Assembly: GCA_009783245.1 (NCBI GenBank)
Contig: WRHL01000007.1
Location: forward strand, 1-39,875
Length of the DNA stretch: 39,875 nt
Direction of reading: 5' to 3'
Source of the DNA: Coriobacteriia bacterium
GTDB lineage: Bacteria; Actinomycetota; Coriobacteriia; Coriobacteriales; UBA8131
In this document: positions 26,861-34,997 of the stretch, in pieces
How positions within the stretch are numbered: position 1 is the first letter of the stretch
Layout of the letters: each line of letters opens with the position of its first letter
Translations under genes and position numbers: made by a program
Notes under the pieces: generated by a model
What the model was told of the DNA's origin: nothing
The model's input: only the letters and a program-made list of their open reading frames with translations
The model's database searches: none

Positions 26861-28207
26861 GTGTCAGATGCTACTCAGTTATCACTTTATGACAGATTCC
26901 AGGAGATCAACTCCGTTGACCCTGCACTTGTGAACCAATATCAGGTCAAACGAGGCCTGCGCAATGATGACGGCACAGGCGTGGTTGCGGGTGTGACCAA
27001 TATCTGCAGCGTGCATGGGTATATTGTGTCAGACCATGAGGTGGTGGCTGATGAGGGGATACTCAGTTATCGTGGGTATAGCATTGAGGATCTACTCAAG
27101 GATTCAGGCAGCGATCAGCGTTATTGCTTTGAGGAGATCTGCTATCTGCTGCTGAACGGCGACCTACCTACCCAGGCTGAGCTGGCCCAGTTTGTGGAGG
27201 CGCTTGACTCTCAACGTGAACTGCCTGACGGCTTCACCTCGCATTACATCATGAACCCGGCAACGCGCGACCTGATGAACTGCCTTTCACGCTCGGTGCT
27301 GCTGTTGTATGCAGACGACCCTGATGCTGAGTCGCGCTCGCCTGAGCATGAGATACGGACCGCCATCTCCCTGATCTCGCGCCTGCCGCGCATCAGCGTG
27401 CTTGCCTACTACGCCAAGAGGGTAGCCTTCTTCAAGGATTCGATGATCATGCACCGTTTTGTGCCTGGACAGTCAACCGCGGAGACCATCCTCTCCATGC
27501 TGCGGCTTGACCGCTCCTTCACAGCCGAGGAGGCGCATATGCTCGACATCATGTTGAGCCTGCACTCCGAGCATGGCGGCGGCAACAACTCCACGTTTGC
27601 CTGCAGGGTGCTGACCTCCTCTGATACCGATCCCTACTCGGCTTATTCAGCTGCGTTGGGCTCTCTCAAAGGCAACAGGCACGGCGGCGCGAACGCCAAG
27701 GTCCTGGCCATGCAAAACGATATCAAGGGGCATGTGGGCAACTGGGACAATGACGATGAGGTTGCCGCCTACCTTACCCGTATTGTCGAGAAGGACGCCT
27801 TTGACAGGACCGGGCTGATCTATGGCATAGGCCATGCGGTCTACACGCTTTCTGACCCGCGTGCGATTGTCTGTCGCGACTTTGCCACCAAGCTTGCTGC
27901 GGGGACTGAGCATGAGGCCGAGCTCGATCTGCTGAAGCGCATCGAGCGCCTTGCACCTGAGGTGCTCACGCAGGTCAAAGGCCCAGGTAAGCAGGTGTGC
28001 GCCAACGTGGACATGTATTCCGGCTTTGTCTACACCATGCTGGGCATCCCCGAGGAGATGATCACCCCGCTGTTCGCCTGCGCACGCATTGCCGGCTGGG
28101 CGGCGCACCGCTTTGAAGAGATAGTCTCGGGCAAACGCATCATGCGTCCGGCGTACATGGCCGCGTTCAACTCGCGCGACTATGTGCCCATGGATCAGCG
28201 CGGATAG
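26861..28207 (+). CDS. gltA: Citrate synthase
   Basis: 448-residue synthase condensing oxaloacetate and acetyl-CoA (citrate or 2-methylcitrate synthase family). Diagnostic segments are DEGILSYRGYSIEDLL, SLHSEHGGGNNSTFACRVLTSS (His), SLKGNRHGGANAKVL (catalytic His), GIGHAVYTLSDPRA, and MRPAYMA with substrate-binding Arg. The extended N-terminus and long spacing match the clostridial/coriobacterial type. Start GTG 26861 (MSDATQLS) lies 6 nt after GAGG; the upstream GTG 26849 is only 1-2 nt after AGAGGAG. Twelve bases separate it from an OFA-type carrier gene, so the two probably share a transcript. Confidence 0.92.
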   Translation: MSDATQLSLYDRFQEINSVDPALVNQYQVKRGLRNDDGTGVVAGVTNICSVHGYIVSDHEVVADEGILSYRGYSIEDLLKDSGSDQRYCFEEICYLLLNGDLPTQAELAQFVEALDSQRELPDGFTSHYIMNPATRDLMNCLSRSVLLLYADDPDAESRSPEHEIRTAISLISRLPRISVLAYYAKRVAFFKDSMIMHRFVPGQSTAETILSMLRLDRSFTAEEAHMLDIMLSLHSEHGGGNNSTFACRVLTSSDTDPYSAYSAALGSLKGNRHGGANAKVLAMQNDIKGHVGNWDNDDEVAAYLTRIVEKDAFDRTGLIYGIGHAVYTLSDPRAIVCRDFATKLAAGTEHEAELDLLKRIERLAPEVLTQVKGPGKQVCANVDMYSGFVYTMLGIPEEMITPLFACARIAGWAAHRFEEIVSGKRIMRPAYMAAFNSRDYVPMDQRG

Positions 28208-28218
28208 GCCTGATACCA

Positions 28219-29505
28219 GTGGATGATCTTCAGGGGATGCCAAAGAAAAAGAAGCTCCACTATGGATACATCATTGTTGTGGCAGGCTTCCTGACCCAGG
28301 TCATCCTTGTTTCCTCGCAACACAGCCTTGGCCTGACCCTTGTTGATATCCAGGAGACCCTTGGTGTCTCTTTTGCCGAGGTGGGGTTGTTATCCTCATA
28401 CTATGGCCTGGTGTATGCAGGAGCAGCTTTTATCTGGGGGTGGTTGTCTGACAGGTTTGGACCACGAAAATCCCTGACCTGTTCAGGAGCCTTGGCATCG
28501 ATTGGGCTGTTCCTCTTTGGCTTGTTTGGAGGGACAAGCCTGACCATAGCGCTTATCACGTACACTATTGTCGGTTTTGGCTGTGCCGGTATCTTCCTTG
28601 CTACGCTTCCCAAGCTGATCGCCGCCTGGTTTGTTGAGGAGAAGCGCGGGCATGCGTTGCGTTTTGTCTCTCCTGGTGGCGCCATAGCAAGCATGGTCCT
28701 TGGTGTGGTCATGCCCTTGGGTGTAGCAGCAAGCAGCTGGCAGACGTGCTATATGGTTATTGGCGTTGTGGCCGCTGTTGTAACAACAGGCTTCTTTTTC
28801 CTGCTCCGTGACGACCCTTCCCAAAAAGGCCTGACTCCTGTGGGTTCTCCCCCCGATACACCGGTCAGGTCATCTATTAAGCAGGAGTCAGGAGCAACCC
28901 TCTCCCAGTTCGTCACTGTCTTGAAAAAGCCCCTGGTCTGGCATCTTGGTATCATGTATATCATCTATCAACTGGCTTATTCCACCCAGGTCACCTATTA
29001 TGTGACAAGCATCAGAACCTCAGGCTACAGCCCTCTTGAAGCAGGGCTGGCAATGACCATCAGCAGTTTTGTGGCCATCTTCTTCATGCAGCTCTGGGGG
29101 CCGCTCTCCGACAGGCTTGAGAGGAAGAGCGTATTAGCCATAGGCGCTTTTGGCAGCGCTATAGTCGCTGTCAGCTACTTCTTCATTCTTCAGAACAACC
29201 CCAATCTGTTCATCTGTTATCTCTGCGTAGCCCTGATGCAGGGGTTCTACGGGATCACGCCTGTCTTCATGGCGGCCTTTGCAGACTACTTTCCCGGTGA
29301 GCTGCGCGGTACAGCCAGCGGCGTGATCAGCACCCTGTCCTTGGTTGGGCGTTACGGTGGCCCCTTCTTGTCAGGCCTTTGCATTGACGCCGCAGGTGGC
29401 AGGGTCGCCTTTGCCTTCATCTTCTCAGCTTCTGCCTCAGTAGTGGCCGGAGGAATAGGCCTCACCTGGCCCCGGTTGCGGAAGAAGGCGAGCGAAGGCA
29501 AGTAA
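28219..29505 (+). CDS. MFS transporter, oxalate/formate antiporter (OFA) type
   Basis: 428 residues with 12 predicted membrane segments. LHYGYIIVVAGFLTQVILVSSQHSLGLTL is the usual first helix of OFA-family carriers. Motif A reads WGWLSDRFGPRKSL, and the equivalent in the second half is GPLSDRLERKSVL. Close relatives move small monocarboxylates or dicarboxylates. It follows citrate synthase by only 12 nt, so an organic-acid role is plausible but unproven. Start uncertain: GTG 28219, or ATG 28237 (MPKKKKLHYG), which gives a more usual N-terminus but has no room for a ribosome site. It converges with coaBC, leaving 2 nt between stops. Confidence 0.85.
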   Translation: MDDLQGMPKKKKLHYGYIIVVAGFLTQVILVSSQHSLGLTLVDIQETLGVSFAEVGLLSSYYGLVYAGAAFIWGWLSDRFGPRKSLTCSGALASIGLFLFGLFGGTSLTIALITYTIVGFGCAGIFLATLPKLIAAWFVEEKRGHALRFVSPGGAIASMVLGVVMPLGVAASSWQTCYMVIGVVAAVVTTGFFFLLRDDPSQKGLTPVGSPPDTPVRSSIKQESGATLSQFVTVLKKPLVWHLGIMYIIYQLAYSTQVTYYVTSIRTSGYSPLEAGLAMTISSFVAIFFMQLWGPLSDRLERKSVLAIGAFGSAIVAVSYFFILQNNPNLFICYLCVALMQGFYGITPVFMAAFADYFPGELRGTASGVISTLSLVGRYGGPFLSGLCIDAAGGRVAFAFIFSASASVVAGGIGLTWPRLRKKASEGK

Positions 29506-29507
29506 CC

Positions 29508-30719
29508 CTACTGTATCTCTTTTACGATTCTGTCGACCAGCAGGCGGGCGAGGGCCTTCTTGGGGAGGAGCCCGGTGGACTCTGTGTGTTCAGCCGTGAC
29601 AAGATGCCAGCAGTTGTGGGCGCTGGCAAAGCCTATGCTGGGATCGGAGATATCGTTTGCTACGATAAGGTCGGCCTGCTTCTGGTGGAGCTTCTTTCGC
29701 GCTTCCGCGATGATGTCCTGGGTCTCGGCCGCAAAACCCACAATGTAGGCGCTGCCCTTGTTTGCTGCCAAGGTGGCGAGGATGTCGGGGTTGGCGACCA
29801 GCTGCAGCTCAGTTGCGCTGCCAGTGGCAGCCTTCTTCATCTTCTGCTGCTGGGCCTGCTCAGGGCGATAATCCCCCACAGCTGCAGTGAAGATCGCCGC
29901 GTCAAGGCCACCATGAGCAGTGAAAGCCTCCTGTGCCTGCTCGAGCATCTGCTGGGCGCTGGTGACGCGGATGGTAGTGCAGCCAAAGGGATCCGGCAAC
30001 GTGGTGGGGCCGCTTATGAGCGTGACCTGCGCACCGCGCCGCGCCGCCTCCTCGGCAATGGTGTAGCCGGTGATGCCGCTGGAGGCATTGGACAAAAAGC
30101 GCGCGGGATCGAGGTATTCGCGCGTTGGCCCAGCGGTGACCAACAGCTTGCGGCCCGTAAGGTCCTGCGAGCGGTTGAGCTCAGCCAGCACAGCGGCAGC
30201 TATCTCTTCCACGGGCGCCAGACGGCCTTCTCCTATCTCGCCACAGGCCAGATAGCCCTCCTCCGGCTCGATGATCTGTGCTCCGCGCTCCCGCAACTGC
30301 GCCAGCGAAAGCTGGGTGTTCTCGTCGCGCCACATATGCACGTTCATGGCCGGAGCGATGAGCAGCGGCGCCTCGGTTGCCAGGGCTGTGGTGGTGAGCA
30401 GGTTGTCAGCTATGCCTGCAGCCAGCTTGTTGATGGTGTTGGCGGTAGCGGGGGCGATGACAAAGACGCTGGCCTCCTGTGCCAGGCTGATATGGTGGAT
30501 GGGGGCATGCGGGTCATCTATGGGCGCCAACGCCACCTCTTGCCTGGTAAGCGCCCGGAAGGTGGCGGGGGTGACGAACTCAGCTCCCGCTGGAGTCATG
30601 ACCACTTTGACCTGGACGTCCTGTTTCTGCAGGATGCGCACCAGCTCACAGGCCTTGTAGGCGGCGATGCAGCCAGTCACACCAAGCAGGACTGTGGGCT
30701 GGGGGTGACAAGAGCTCAT
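29508..30719 (-). CDS. coaBC: Bifunctional phosphopantothenoylcysteine decarboxylase / phosphopantothenate-cysteine ligase
   Basis: Coenzyme A biosynthesis, 403 residues. The CoaC flavoprotein half (1-180) has LLGVTGCIAAYKACEL, the catalytic His76 (HHISLA), FVIAPATANTINKLAAGIADNLL, APAMNVHMW and the redox Cys159 (GYLACGEIGEGRL). The CoaB half (from about 190) begins KLLVTAGPTREYLDPARFLSNASSG and has VTLISGP, AVGDYRPEQ, and VGFAAETQ followed by LIVANDI. The start ATG overlaps the stop of the RNase HI-QueD gene by 4 nt (ATGA), so the two are coupled. It is the last gene of a three-gene leftward operon with the zinc-ribbon protein. Confidence 0.95.
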   Translation of the reverse strand: MSSCHPQPTVLLGVTGCIAAYKACELVRILQKQDVQVKVVMTPAGAEFVTPATFRALTRQEVALAPIDDPHAPIHHISLAQEASVFVIAPATANTINKLAAGIADNLLTTTALATEAPLLIAPAMNVHMWRDENTQLSLAQLRERGAQIIEPEEGYLACGEIGEGRLAPVEEIAAAVLAELNRSQDLTGRKLLVTAGPTREYLDPARFLSNASSGITGYTIAEEAARRGAQVTLISGPTTLPDPFGCTTIRVTSAQQMLEQAQEAFTAHGGLDAAIFTAAVGDYRPEQAQQQKMKKAATGSATELQLVANPDILATLAANKGSAYIVGFAAETQDIIAEARKKLHQKQADLIVANDISDPSIGFASAHNCWHLVTAEHTESTGLLPKKALARLLVDRIVKEIQ

Positions 30720-31654
30720 CGCGAGTAACCTAATCTGGCCACCGGGGACTCCCAGACGGCGACCTCCACCAACTCGATGCCAACAGGTAGCAGGGCTTCC
30801 AACTGCTCGTAGATTGCCCGCGCTAGATTCTCGGCCGTTGCGTTCATGGCGTCAAAAGGCGGTACCTCGTTGAGATAGGTGTGGTCATACTGGTCAAGTA
30901 TGCTCCTGAGGTTTCGCTTCAGGTCCTGGAAGTCATAGACTATCCCCACCTCATCCAGCTCAGTCCCTCTGACGGTGGCCTCTATATCCCAGGTGTGCCC
31001 ATGCAGGTCCTTGCACTGCCCTGGGTACCCAATCAGGGCGTGGGCTGCGTCGAAGTGCTCCTTTATCGTTAAGGCATAGCTGCCTTTGGAGACGGGGGTT
31101 GCCATGCTCGATCCCTTCTTTTGGGGTGTTTCCTTGGGCTTCTTGGCGGTTTTGGGTGTTGTGGGCGCCGTAGCCTCCAGCGAGAACAGGTCTCCCGCCC
31201 CGTAGGCGACAACGTAGGTCCCCGTCATGGCCTGGCTGTCCATGGCCAGATTCGCCAGCCGGTCCGCCTCGCTGTTCTCCTCGCGCGTCACATGTTTTAC
31301 CGTGAAGGACTCCAGGCCTTCGAGCAGCTGCTTGGCCTCGCGGTGCAGGGGCTTGATCCCCTCGTTCTTCACGCGGTATTCACCCTTGAGTTGCTTGACG
31401 AGAAGCTCGCTGTCCGCCTGGACTGCAAGCACCTTCACCCCCAGTGCGCAGGCGTTTTGCAGGCCCCAGATGAGCGCGCGGTACTCGGCGACGTTGTTTG
31501 TCGCCTTGCCGATAAAGGCGCTTCCGTGGCAGAGGTCCTTCAGCTCGCGGCCATCAGAGACCTCAAGCACAAAACCGATGCCGCTGATGCCCGGGTTGCC
31601 CCTGCTACCGCCATCAGTGCTGAGCCGGGCGCTGCCCAGTGAGAACTCTCCCAT
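30716..31654 (-). CDS. RNase HI-QueD fusion protein
   Basis: 312 residues joining two enzymes. Residues 1-145 are an RNase HI-type domain of the actinobacterial Rv2228c-like class, with the acidic set D14 (STDGGSRGNPG), E57 (NNVAEYRAL), D81 (QADSELL) and D131 (EADRLANLA). A Pro/Lys/Thr-rich linker (160-183) leads to QueD, 6-carboxytetrahydropterin synthase of queuosine synthesis: zinc ligands H205, H218 and H220 (AAHAL, LHGH), catalytic Cys214 (GQCKDLHGH), DHTYLNE and VAVWES. QueD alone can be translated from ATG 31105 (Met184), which has AAGGGA six bases upstream. Start ATG 31654 follows GGGGG by 7 nt. Other queuosine genes are absent. The gene overlaps coaBC by 4 nt. Confidence 0.88.
   Translation of the reverse strand: MGEFSLGSARLSTDGGSRGNPGISGIGFVLEVSDGRELKDLCHGSAFIGKATNNVAEYRALIWGLQNACALGVKVLAVQADSELLVKQLKGEYRVKNEGIKPLHREAKQLLEGLESFTVKHVTREENSEADRLANLAMDSQAMTGTYVVAYGAGDLFSLEATAPTTPKTAKKPKETPQKKGSSMATPVSKGSYALTIKEHFDAAHALIGYPGQCKDLHGHTWDIEATVRGTELDEVGIVYDFQDLKRNLRSILDQYDHTYLNEVPPFDAMNATAENLARAIYEQLEALLPVGIELVEVAVWESPVARLGYSR
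31100..31117 (-). promoter_or_regulatory. Internal ribosome binding site for free QueD
   Basis: In the fusion gene the minus strand reads AAGGGATCGAGCATGG. AAGGGA lies 6 nt before ATG 31105, exactly at the linker/QueD boundary. It would yield a 129-residue QueD, the normal family length. Confidence 0.5.
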
Positions 31655-31709
31655 CATCTTGCCCCCGCGCTGCTTTCCATGGCATCTTTCCCCCGCACTG
31701 CTTCCAAGG
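31654..31709 (-). repeat. Duplicated translation-start segment
   Basis: The 55 nt between the zinc-ribbon stop and the fusion start contain an imperfect duplication of about 26 nt: AGCAGTGCGGGGGAAAGATG and AGCAGCGCGGGGGCAAGATG. The two ATGs are 28 nt apart and out of frame; only the second leads into RNase HI. Confidence 0.6.
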
Positions 31710-32417
31710 TCACACTTCCACCACCAGCAGCCTGTGGCAATACGGGCACTCGCCGATACGCTCGCCATTGCGCAGCTTCTCCATCTGGCCTTCGGTGAGC
31801 TCAACGCGGCAGCCGCTGCAATGGGTGCCCTCGATATGAGCCGCGCCTCTTCCACCCTTGGACTCGCAGGCCCGCATGTAGCGGGCCAGAAGGTCGGCCG
31901 GCAGTTGTCCAGCCAGGTTCTCCCGTACAACCTGCGCAGCAGACATCTCCTTCTTCAGGGCTCCCGCCTGTGTCTGATATACCGCAAGCAGCTCATCATC
32001 TTGCTTCTTCAGCCTGGCTAAAGCCCCCTTCACCTGTTCATCGACCTGGGCGACCTTATCCACCTTGTCCATCTGCCTGAGCGTCTCGAACTCGATCTTC
32101 TCAATGCGTTTCTTATTCCCCTCGATCTCCTTATTGAGGGCTGCGACTTCTTTGTAGTTGGTTGTGCCGTTGATCCTGGTCTGCGAGAGGGCGATCTTCT
32201 CCTTGAGCGACTCTGCCTCATCCTGCAGCGCCTTGATGGTTCTCTCAGCCTCGTGATGCATCAGCGCTACCTGCTCTGCCTTGGCGTTGACTTCCGCTTT
32301 CTTGGTCCTCAGCTCGAGCAGCTGTCCGCGTTGCGGTAACTCATCAAGCTGCTTCTTCAACCTGAGTATCAAGTAGTCGGTATTGGCCAGTTCAAGCAGG
32401 ATGCTTGCATCACTCAT
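31710..32417 (-). CDS. C4-type zinc-ribbon coiled-coil protein
   Basis: 235 residues. Residues 10-170 are a long coiled coil (TDYLILRLKKQLDEL, EAERTIKALQDEAESLKEKIALSQTRI, NYKEVAALNKEIEGNKKRIEKIE). The C-terminus is a zinc ribbon, HCSGCRVELT with GECPYCHRLL. This family (Rv2229c, CT398 type) is typically encoded between Nif3 and RNase HI genes in Actinomycetota, as here; its role is unknown, possibly with RNA or nucleic acids. It is the first gene of the leftward operon with the RNase HI-QueD and CoaBC genes, and diverges from nif3. Confidence 0.88.
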   Translation of the reverse strand: MSDASILLELANTDYLILRLKKQLDELPQRGQLLELRTKKAEVNAKAEQVALMHHEAERTIKALQDEAESLKEKIALSQTRINGTTNYKEVAALNKEIEGNKKRIEKIEFETLRQMDKVDKVAQVDEQVKGALARLKKQDDELLAVYQTQAGALKKEMSAAQVVRENLAGQLPADLLARYMRACESKGGRGAAHIEGTHCSGCRVELTEGQMEKLRNGERIGECPYCHRLLVVEV

Positions 32418-32461
32418 ATTCGCTCCTCACGCGCTGCCTCTTCTCTGAGTTCTTCGACTCG

Positions 32462-32467
32462 ATTATA
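32462..32467 (-). promoter_or_regulatory. -10 box of the zinc-ribbon operon
   Basis: On the minus strand TATAAT (32462-32467) is a perfect -10, with a weak -35 (CTGTCC, 32485-32490) 17 nt upstream. Transcription would start about 40 nt before the coding region at 32417. Confidence 0.55.
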
Positions 32468-32507
32468 ACTTAGTGTGGCGGGGGGGACAGCCTGTTTTCA
32501 CCCTGAC

Positions 32508-32516
32508 TGCTATAAT
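32508..32516 (+). promoter_or_regulatory. Extended -10 promoter of the Nif3 gene
   Basis: TGCTATAAT (32508-32516) is a perfect extended -10 (TGN-TATAAT). It lies 41 bp from the opposing TATAAT of the zinc-ribbon operon, so the two divergent promoters overlap and may be coregulated. Confidence 0.6.
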
Positions 32517-32570
32517 CAGCCAGAACCTACCGTATCACCCAGGTTGTTTTATGACGAGAAGGGCGGCATT

Positions 32571-33380
32571 ATGGCGAGATTTTGCGTCGGCGACATCGAG
32601 GCCTTGCTCTTTGCAGCGTTCCCGGCAACTGATGCGTTGGAAGATGACCGCTTTGGTTTGCTGGTAGGCGACCGGAAGACCATAGTGAGCAGAGTCGCCG
32701 TCTCCCTTGATCAGACCATCCCGATGATCGAAGCAGCCGCAGCCCAGAGCTGCAACCTGCTTGTCTCGCATCATCCTGCGTTCTGGATGGCTCCGGACAG
32801 CTTCCTTGCAGCTGACTCCGCCGCCGTATCCAGCGGCGCTGTGGTGTTGCGGGCCGCACAACGGGGTGTGGCGCTGCTCTGTCTGCATACCTGCCTGGAC
32901 TGCGCGCCGGCGGCTGCCAGTATGTTGCTGGAACCTGTTGGGCTTGAGTTCGCCCTGCCTTTGAGGGCACATGGAACCGGCTCCCTGGGACAGATCGCAC
33001 GGCCTGCCAAAGGACGTGAATTCATTACGCTTGGTGAACTGGCTGCGAGCTACCAACAGAGCTTTGGCGGTGTGGCAAAGGTCTGGGGTGACCCGGCAAA
33101 ACCCGTCTTCACGGTTGCGACTTGCTCGGGTGGGGCAAGTGAGGTGGTCTCTGAGGTCATCGCAGCAGGTGTCGACTGCTTTGTGACCGGCGAACTCCGT
33201 CATCACGAGGCGCTCTATCTGTCAGACAGCAACATCGCCCTCATCGAGCTGGGGCACGATCTCTCGGAGCTTCCTTATCGTTACTATTTAAGGGAGTCGC
33301 TTGTCACAGGGGGTTTCCCTGCCAGTGACATTGTTGTGCTTGAGCCCAGCGCGACCTGGTGGCAGCCCGGCTCAGAGTGA
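32571..33380 (+). CDS. Nif3-like dinuclear metal-centre protein
   Basis: 269 residues of the Nif3/YbgI/YqfO family, whose dinuclear metal site is known but whose physiological reaction is still debated (GTP cyclohydrolase I-like activity has been proposed). Metal ligands are visible: H67-H68 (VSHHPAFW), the HTCLDCAP block (normally HTNLD), and the C-terminal H/E pair (ELGHDLSELPYRY) with CFVTGELRHHEALY. Start ATG 32571 has AAGGG 7 nt upstream; the open frame starting at 32475 covers the promoter and is rejected. It is divergent from the C4 zinc-ribbon gene, its usual partner in Actinomycetota. Confidence 0.9.
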   Translation: MARFCVGDIEALLFAAFPATDALEDDRFGLLVGDRKTIVSRVAVSLDQTIPMIEAAAAQSCNLLVSHHPAFWMAPDSFLAADSAAVSSGAVVLRAAQRGVALLCLHTCLDCAPAAASMLLEPVGLEFALPLRAHGTGSLGQIARPAKGREFITLGELAASYQQSFGGVAKVWGDPAKPVFTVATCSGGASEVVSEVIAAGVDCFVTGELRHHEALYLSDSNIALIELGHDLSELPYRYYLRESLVTGGFPASDIVVLEPSATWWQPGSE

Positions 33381-34205
33381 TCAGAGTAAGAACCAGGCGG
33401 GGACGAACTGGATGGCCTGTTTGACCGCTTTCTCGGCCTCTTTGGTGCTGCCGGGATAGGAGTAGAGCTCCTGGTGGAAGTCTACGGAGTGGTTGAGATG
33501 CTTGAGGTGCGCGAGCTCATGGAGCACCACTTGGCGGGCAAGGTTCCTGGGAAGGAAGAGCACGCGGCGGTCGATGCGGATGTCGCCTTCGCGCGTGCAG
33601 ATGCCCCAGGCGGAGTTGCGGTTGTTGACCATGATGCTGGTGGGTTTGATGCCTACCAGGTTGCTGACCTCGCGGTAGACCTCCCAGGCAAAGATCGGGA
33701 TCATCTGCTTGGCATGCTGCGTGATGAAGGTAACAAGCGCGCGGCGACAGAGCTCCTCATCTGAGACAGCGCCGCTGACCTTGAGCGCAAGGACCTGCGT
33801 CTCATTTTGGAAACGCCGTAGCCCGTCCGACTTGGCTCTGACGTTTAAGGCCTGCGTCTGCTGATACTCCACAAGCCAGAGCTCATTGCAGAGGGGGAAT
33901 TCCAGTTGCTTGGGCAGCCCGGCTGCCTTGCTTTCCTCAAAGCTGATGCGCTGCTGCCTGGAGCGCCTGGCAGCCCGCTCGATCCAGGAACGATGCTGCT
34001 CAAGGAAGTCTGTCACAGAGTCAGAGGAGCTGTCCTGGAGAGGCAGCCCTTGCCTCCGATCAGGGATGATCACCTCCAGTTCGCCGGTATGGGAGAGTGA
34101 GAGGCGACGGTTCTTGGCGCGCAGGGAGAAGCGGACGCTGACGGACAGACGGGTGCCGTCGCCGCAGACAAATTCAGAGGGTCTGTTCTCGGGATCCCCT
34201 CTCAT
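33381..34205 (-). CDS. YgjP-like M48/WLM-type metalloprotease
   Basis: 274 residues, cytosolic. The C-terminal region has a zinc-protease motif HELAHLKHLNH (His229, Glu230, His233 and third ligand His239), preceded by IRIDRRVLFLPRNLARQVVLHE, and SAWGICTREGDI, all typical of the YgjP (DUF45/SprT-related) family. The N-terminal half with SVRFSLRAKNRRLSLSHTGELEVIIPD is also family-like. The substrate is unknown. Its ATG overlaps the stop of the NYN-LOTUS gene by 1 nt (TGATG), indicating coupled translation. Its stop is adjacent to the convergent Nif3 stop at 33380. Confidence 0.85.
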   Translation of the reverse strand: MRGDPENRPSEFVCGDGTRLSVSVRFSLRAKNRRLSLSHTGELEVIIPDRRQGLPLQDSSSDSVTDFLEQHRSWIERAARRSRQQRISFEESKAAGLPKQLEFPLCNELWLVEYQQTQALNVRAKSDGLRRFQNETQVLALKVSGAVSDEELCRRALVTFITQHAKQMIPIFAWEVYREVSNLVGIKPTSIMVNNRNSAWGICTREGDIRIDRRVLFLPRNLARQVVLHELAHLKHLNHSVDFHQELYSYPGSTKEAEKAVKQAIQFVPAWFLL

Positions 34206-34975
34206 CAGCCGGTGAAGCCCTCCACTGCCCAGGTGCCGGATTTGGCATCCTTGTGCATCTTTATGAGCCCCAGGTCCTGGGCCTCCTCAAGCAGGCCGGT
34301 AAAGGAGCGGTAGCCGTAGAGCTGCTCGTTGAATTGCGGGGCCTTGCGGCGGATGGTGTCCTTGATGAGCGAGGAGTGCATGGCGGTGACGTTCTCGCGC
34401 TGCAGAGCCTCGATGGTCTCGAAGAGCAGCTGGTAGGCCTTGCGCTTCTCCTTTGACAAGCTGTCGGGGATGGCGGGTGCGTCCACAGCGATGCCGATCT
34501 CCTCGTAGAAGATGAACTCGTCGCAGTTGGCGGCAAGCAGTTCGCTGGTGGAGTCGTACATGCCCACGCCGATGACCGTCTTGCCGTTCTCCTTGAGTTG
34601 CGAGACCAACGGTGTGAAGTCGCTGTCGCCGGAGACGATGACAAAAGTGTCGATGAAGGACTTGGTATGGCAGAGCTCGATGGCATCCACAGCCAGGCGG
34701 ATGTCCGCGGAGTTCTTGCCGGTTTGGGCGCGGGTGGGGATCTCGGTGAGCTCGATGCCCAGCGCGTGGAGGTCGCCCACCGCGTCTGGGAAGCGCTGCC
34801 AGTCCGAGTAGGCGCGCTTGGCAGTGAGTTTGCCCTTCTCCAACAAGCGCTCGAGCACCTTGCTTATGTCGGGTTTTGTGGCGGGTTTGCGCTTGCCGCC
34901 ACCTTTTGGCGTGGCGCCCAGCGCGAGGTTCTCATAGTCTATGAAGACCGCGAGTGAGTGTTCGAATTCTGGCAT
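34205..34975 (-). CDS. NYN-LOTUS domain putative ribonuclease
   Basis: 256 residues. Residues 8-145 form a NYN (PIN-like) domain with the acidic metal site: FIDYENLALG (Asp13, Glu15), then KNSADIRLAVDAIEL and FVIVSGDSDFTPLVSQLKENGKTVIGVG. Residues about 175-255 form an OST-HTH/LOTUS domain (LLFETIEALQRENVTAMHSSLIKDTIRRKAPQFNEQLYGYRSFTGLLEEAQDLGLIKM), which binds RNA in relatives. A role in RNA turnover is likely, but the target is unknown. It is coupled by a 1-nt overlap to the YgjP-like protease. A GGAGG ribosome site precedes the ATG. Confidence 0.88.
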   Translation of the reverse strand: MPEFEHSLAVFIDYENLALGATPKGGGKRKPATKPDISKVLERLLEKGKLTAKRAYSDWQRFPDAVGDLHALGIELTEIPTRAQTGKNSADIRLAVDAIELCHTKSFIDTFVIVSGDSDFTPLVSQLKENGKTVIGVGMYDSTSELLAANCDEFIFYEEIGIAVDAPAIPDSLSKEKRKAYQLLFETIEALQRENVTAMHSSLIKDTIRRKAPQFNEQLYGYRSFTGLLEEAQDLGLIKMHKDAKSGTWAVEGFTG

Positions 34976-34997
34976 GGTACCCTCCTGTTTTAGTAAT

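Noticed and set aside
29586-30728. 380-codon rightward frame opposite coaBC
   Set aside because: Antisense shadow; the coaBC reading frame carries all catalytic motifs.
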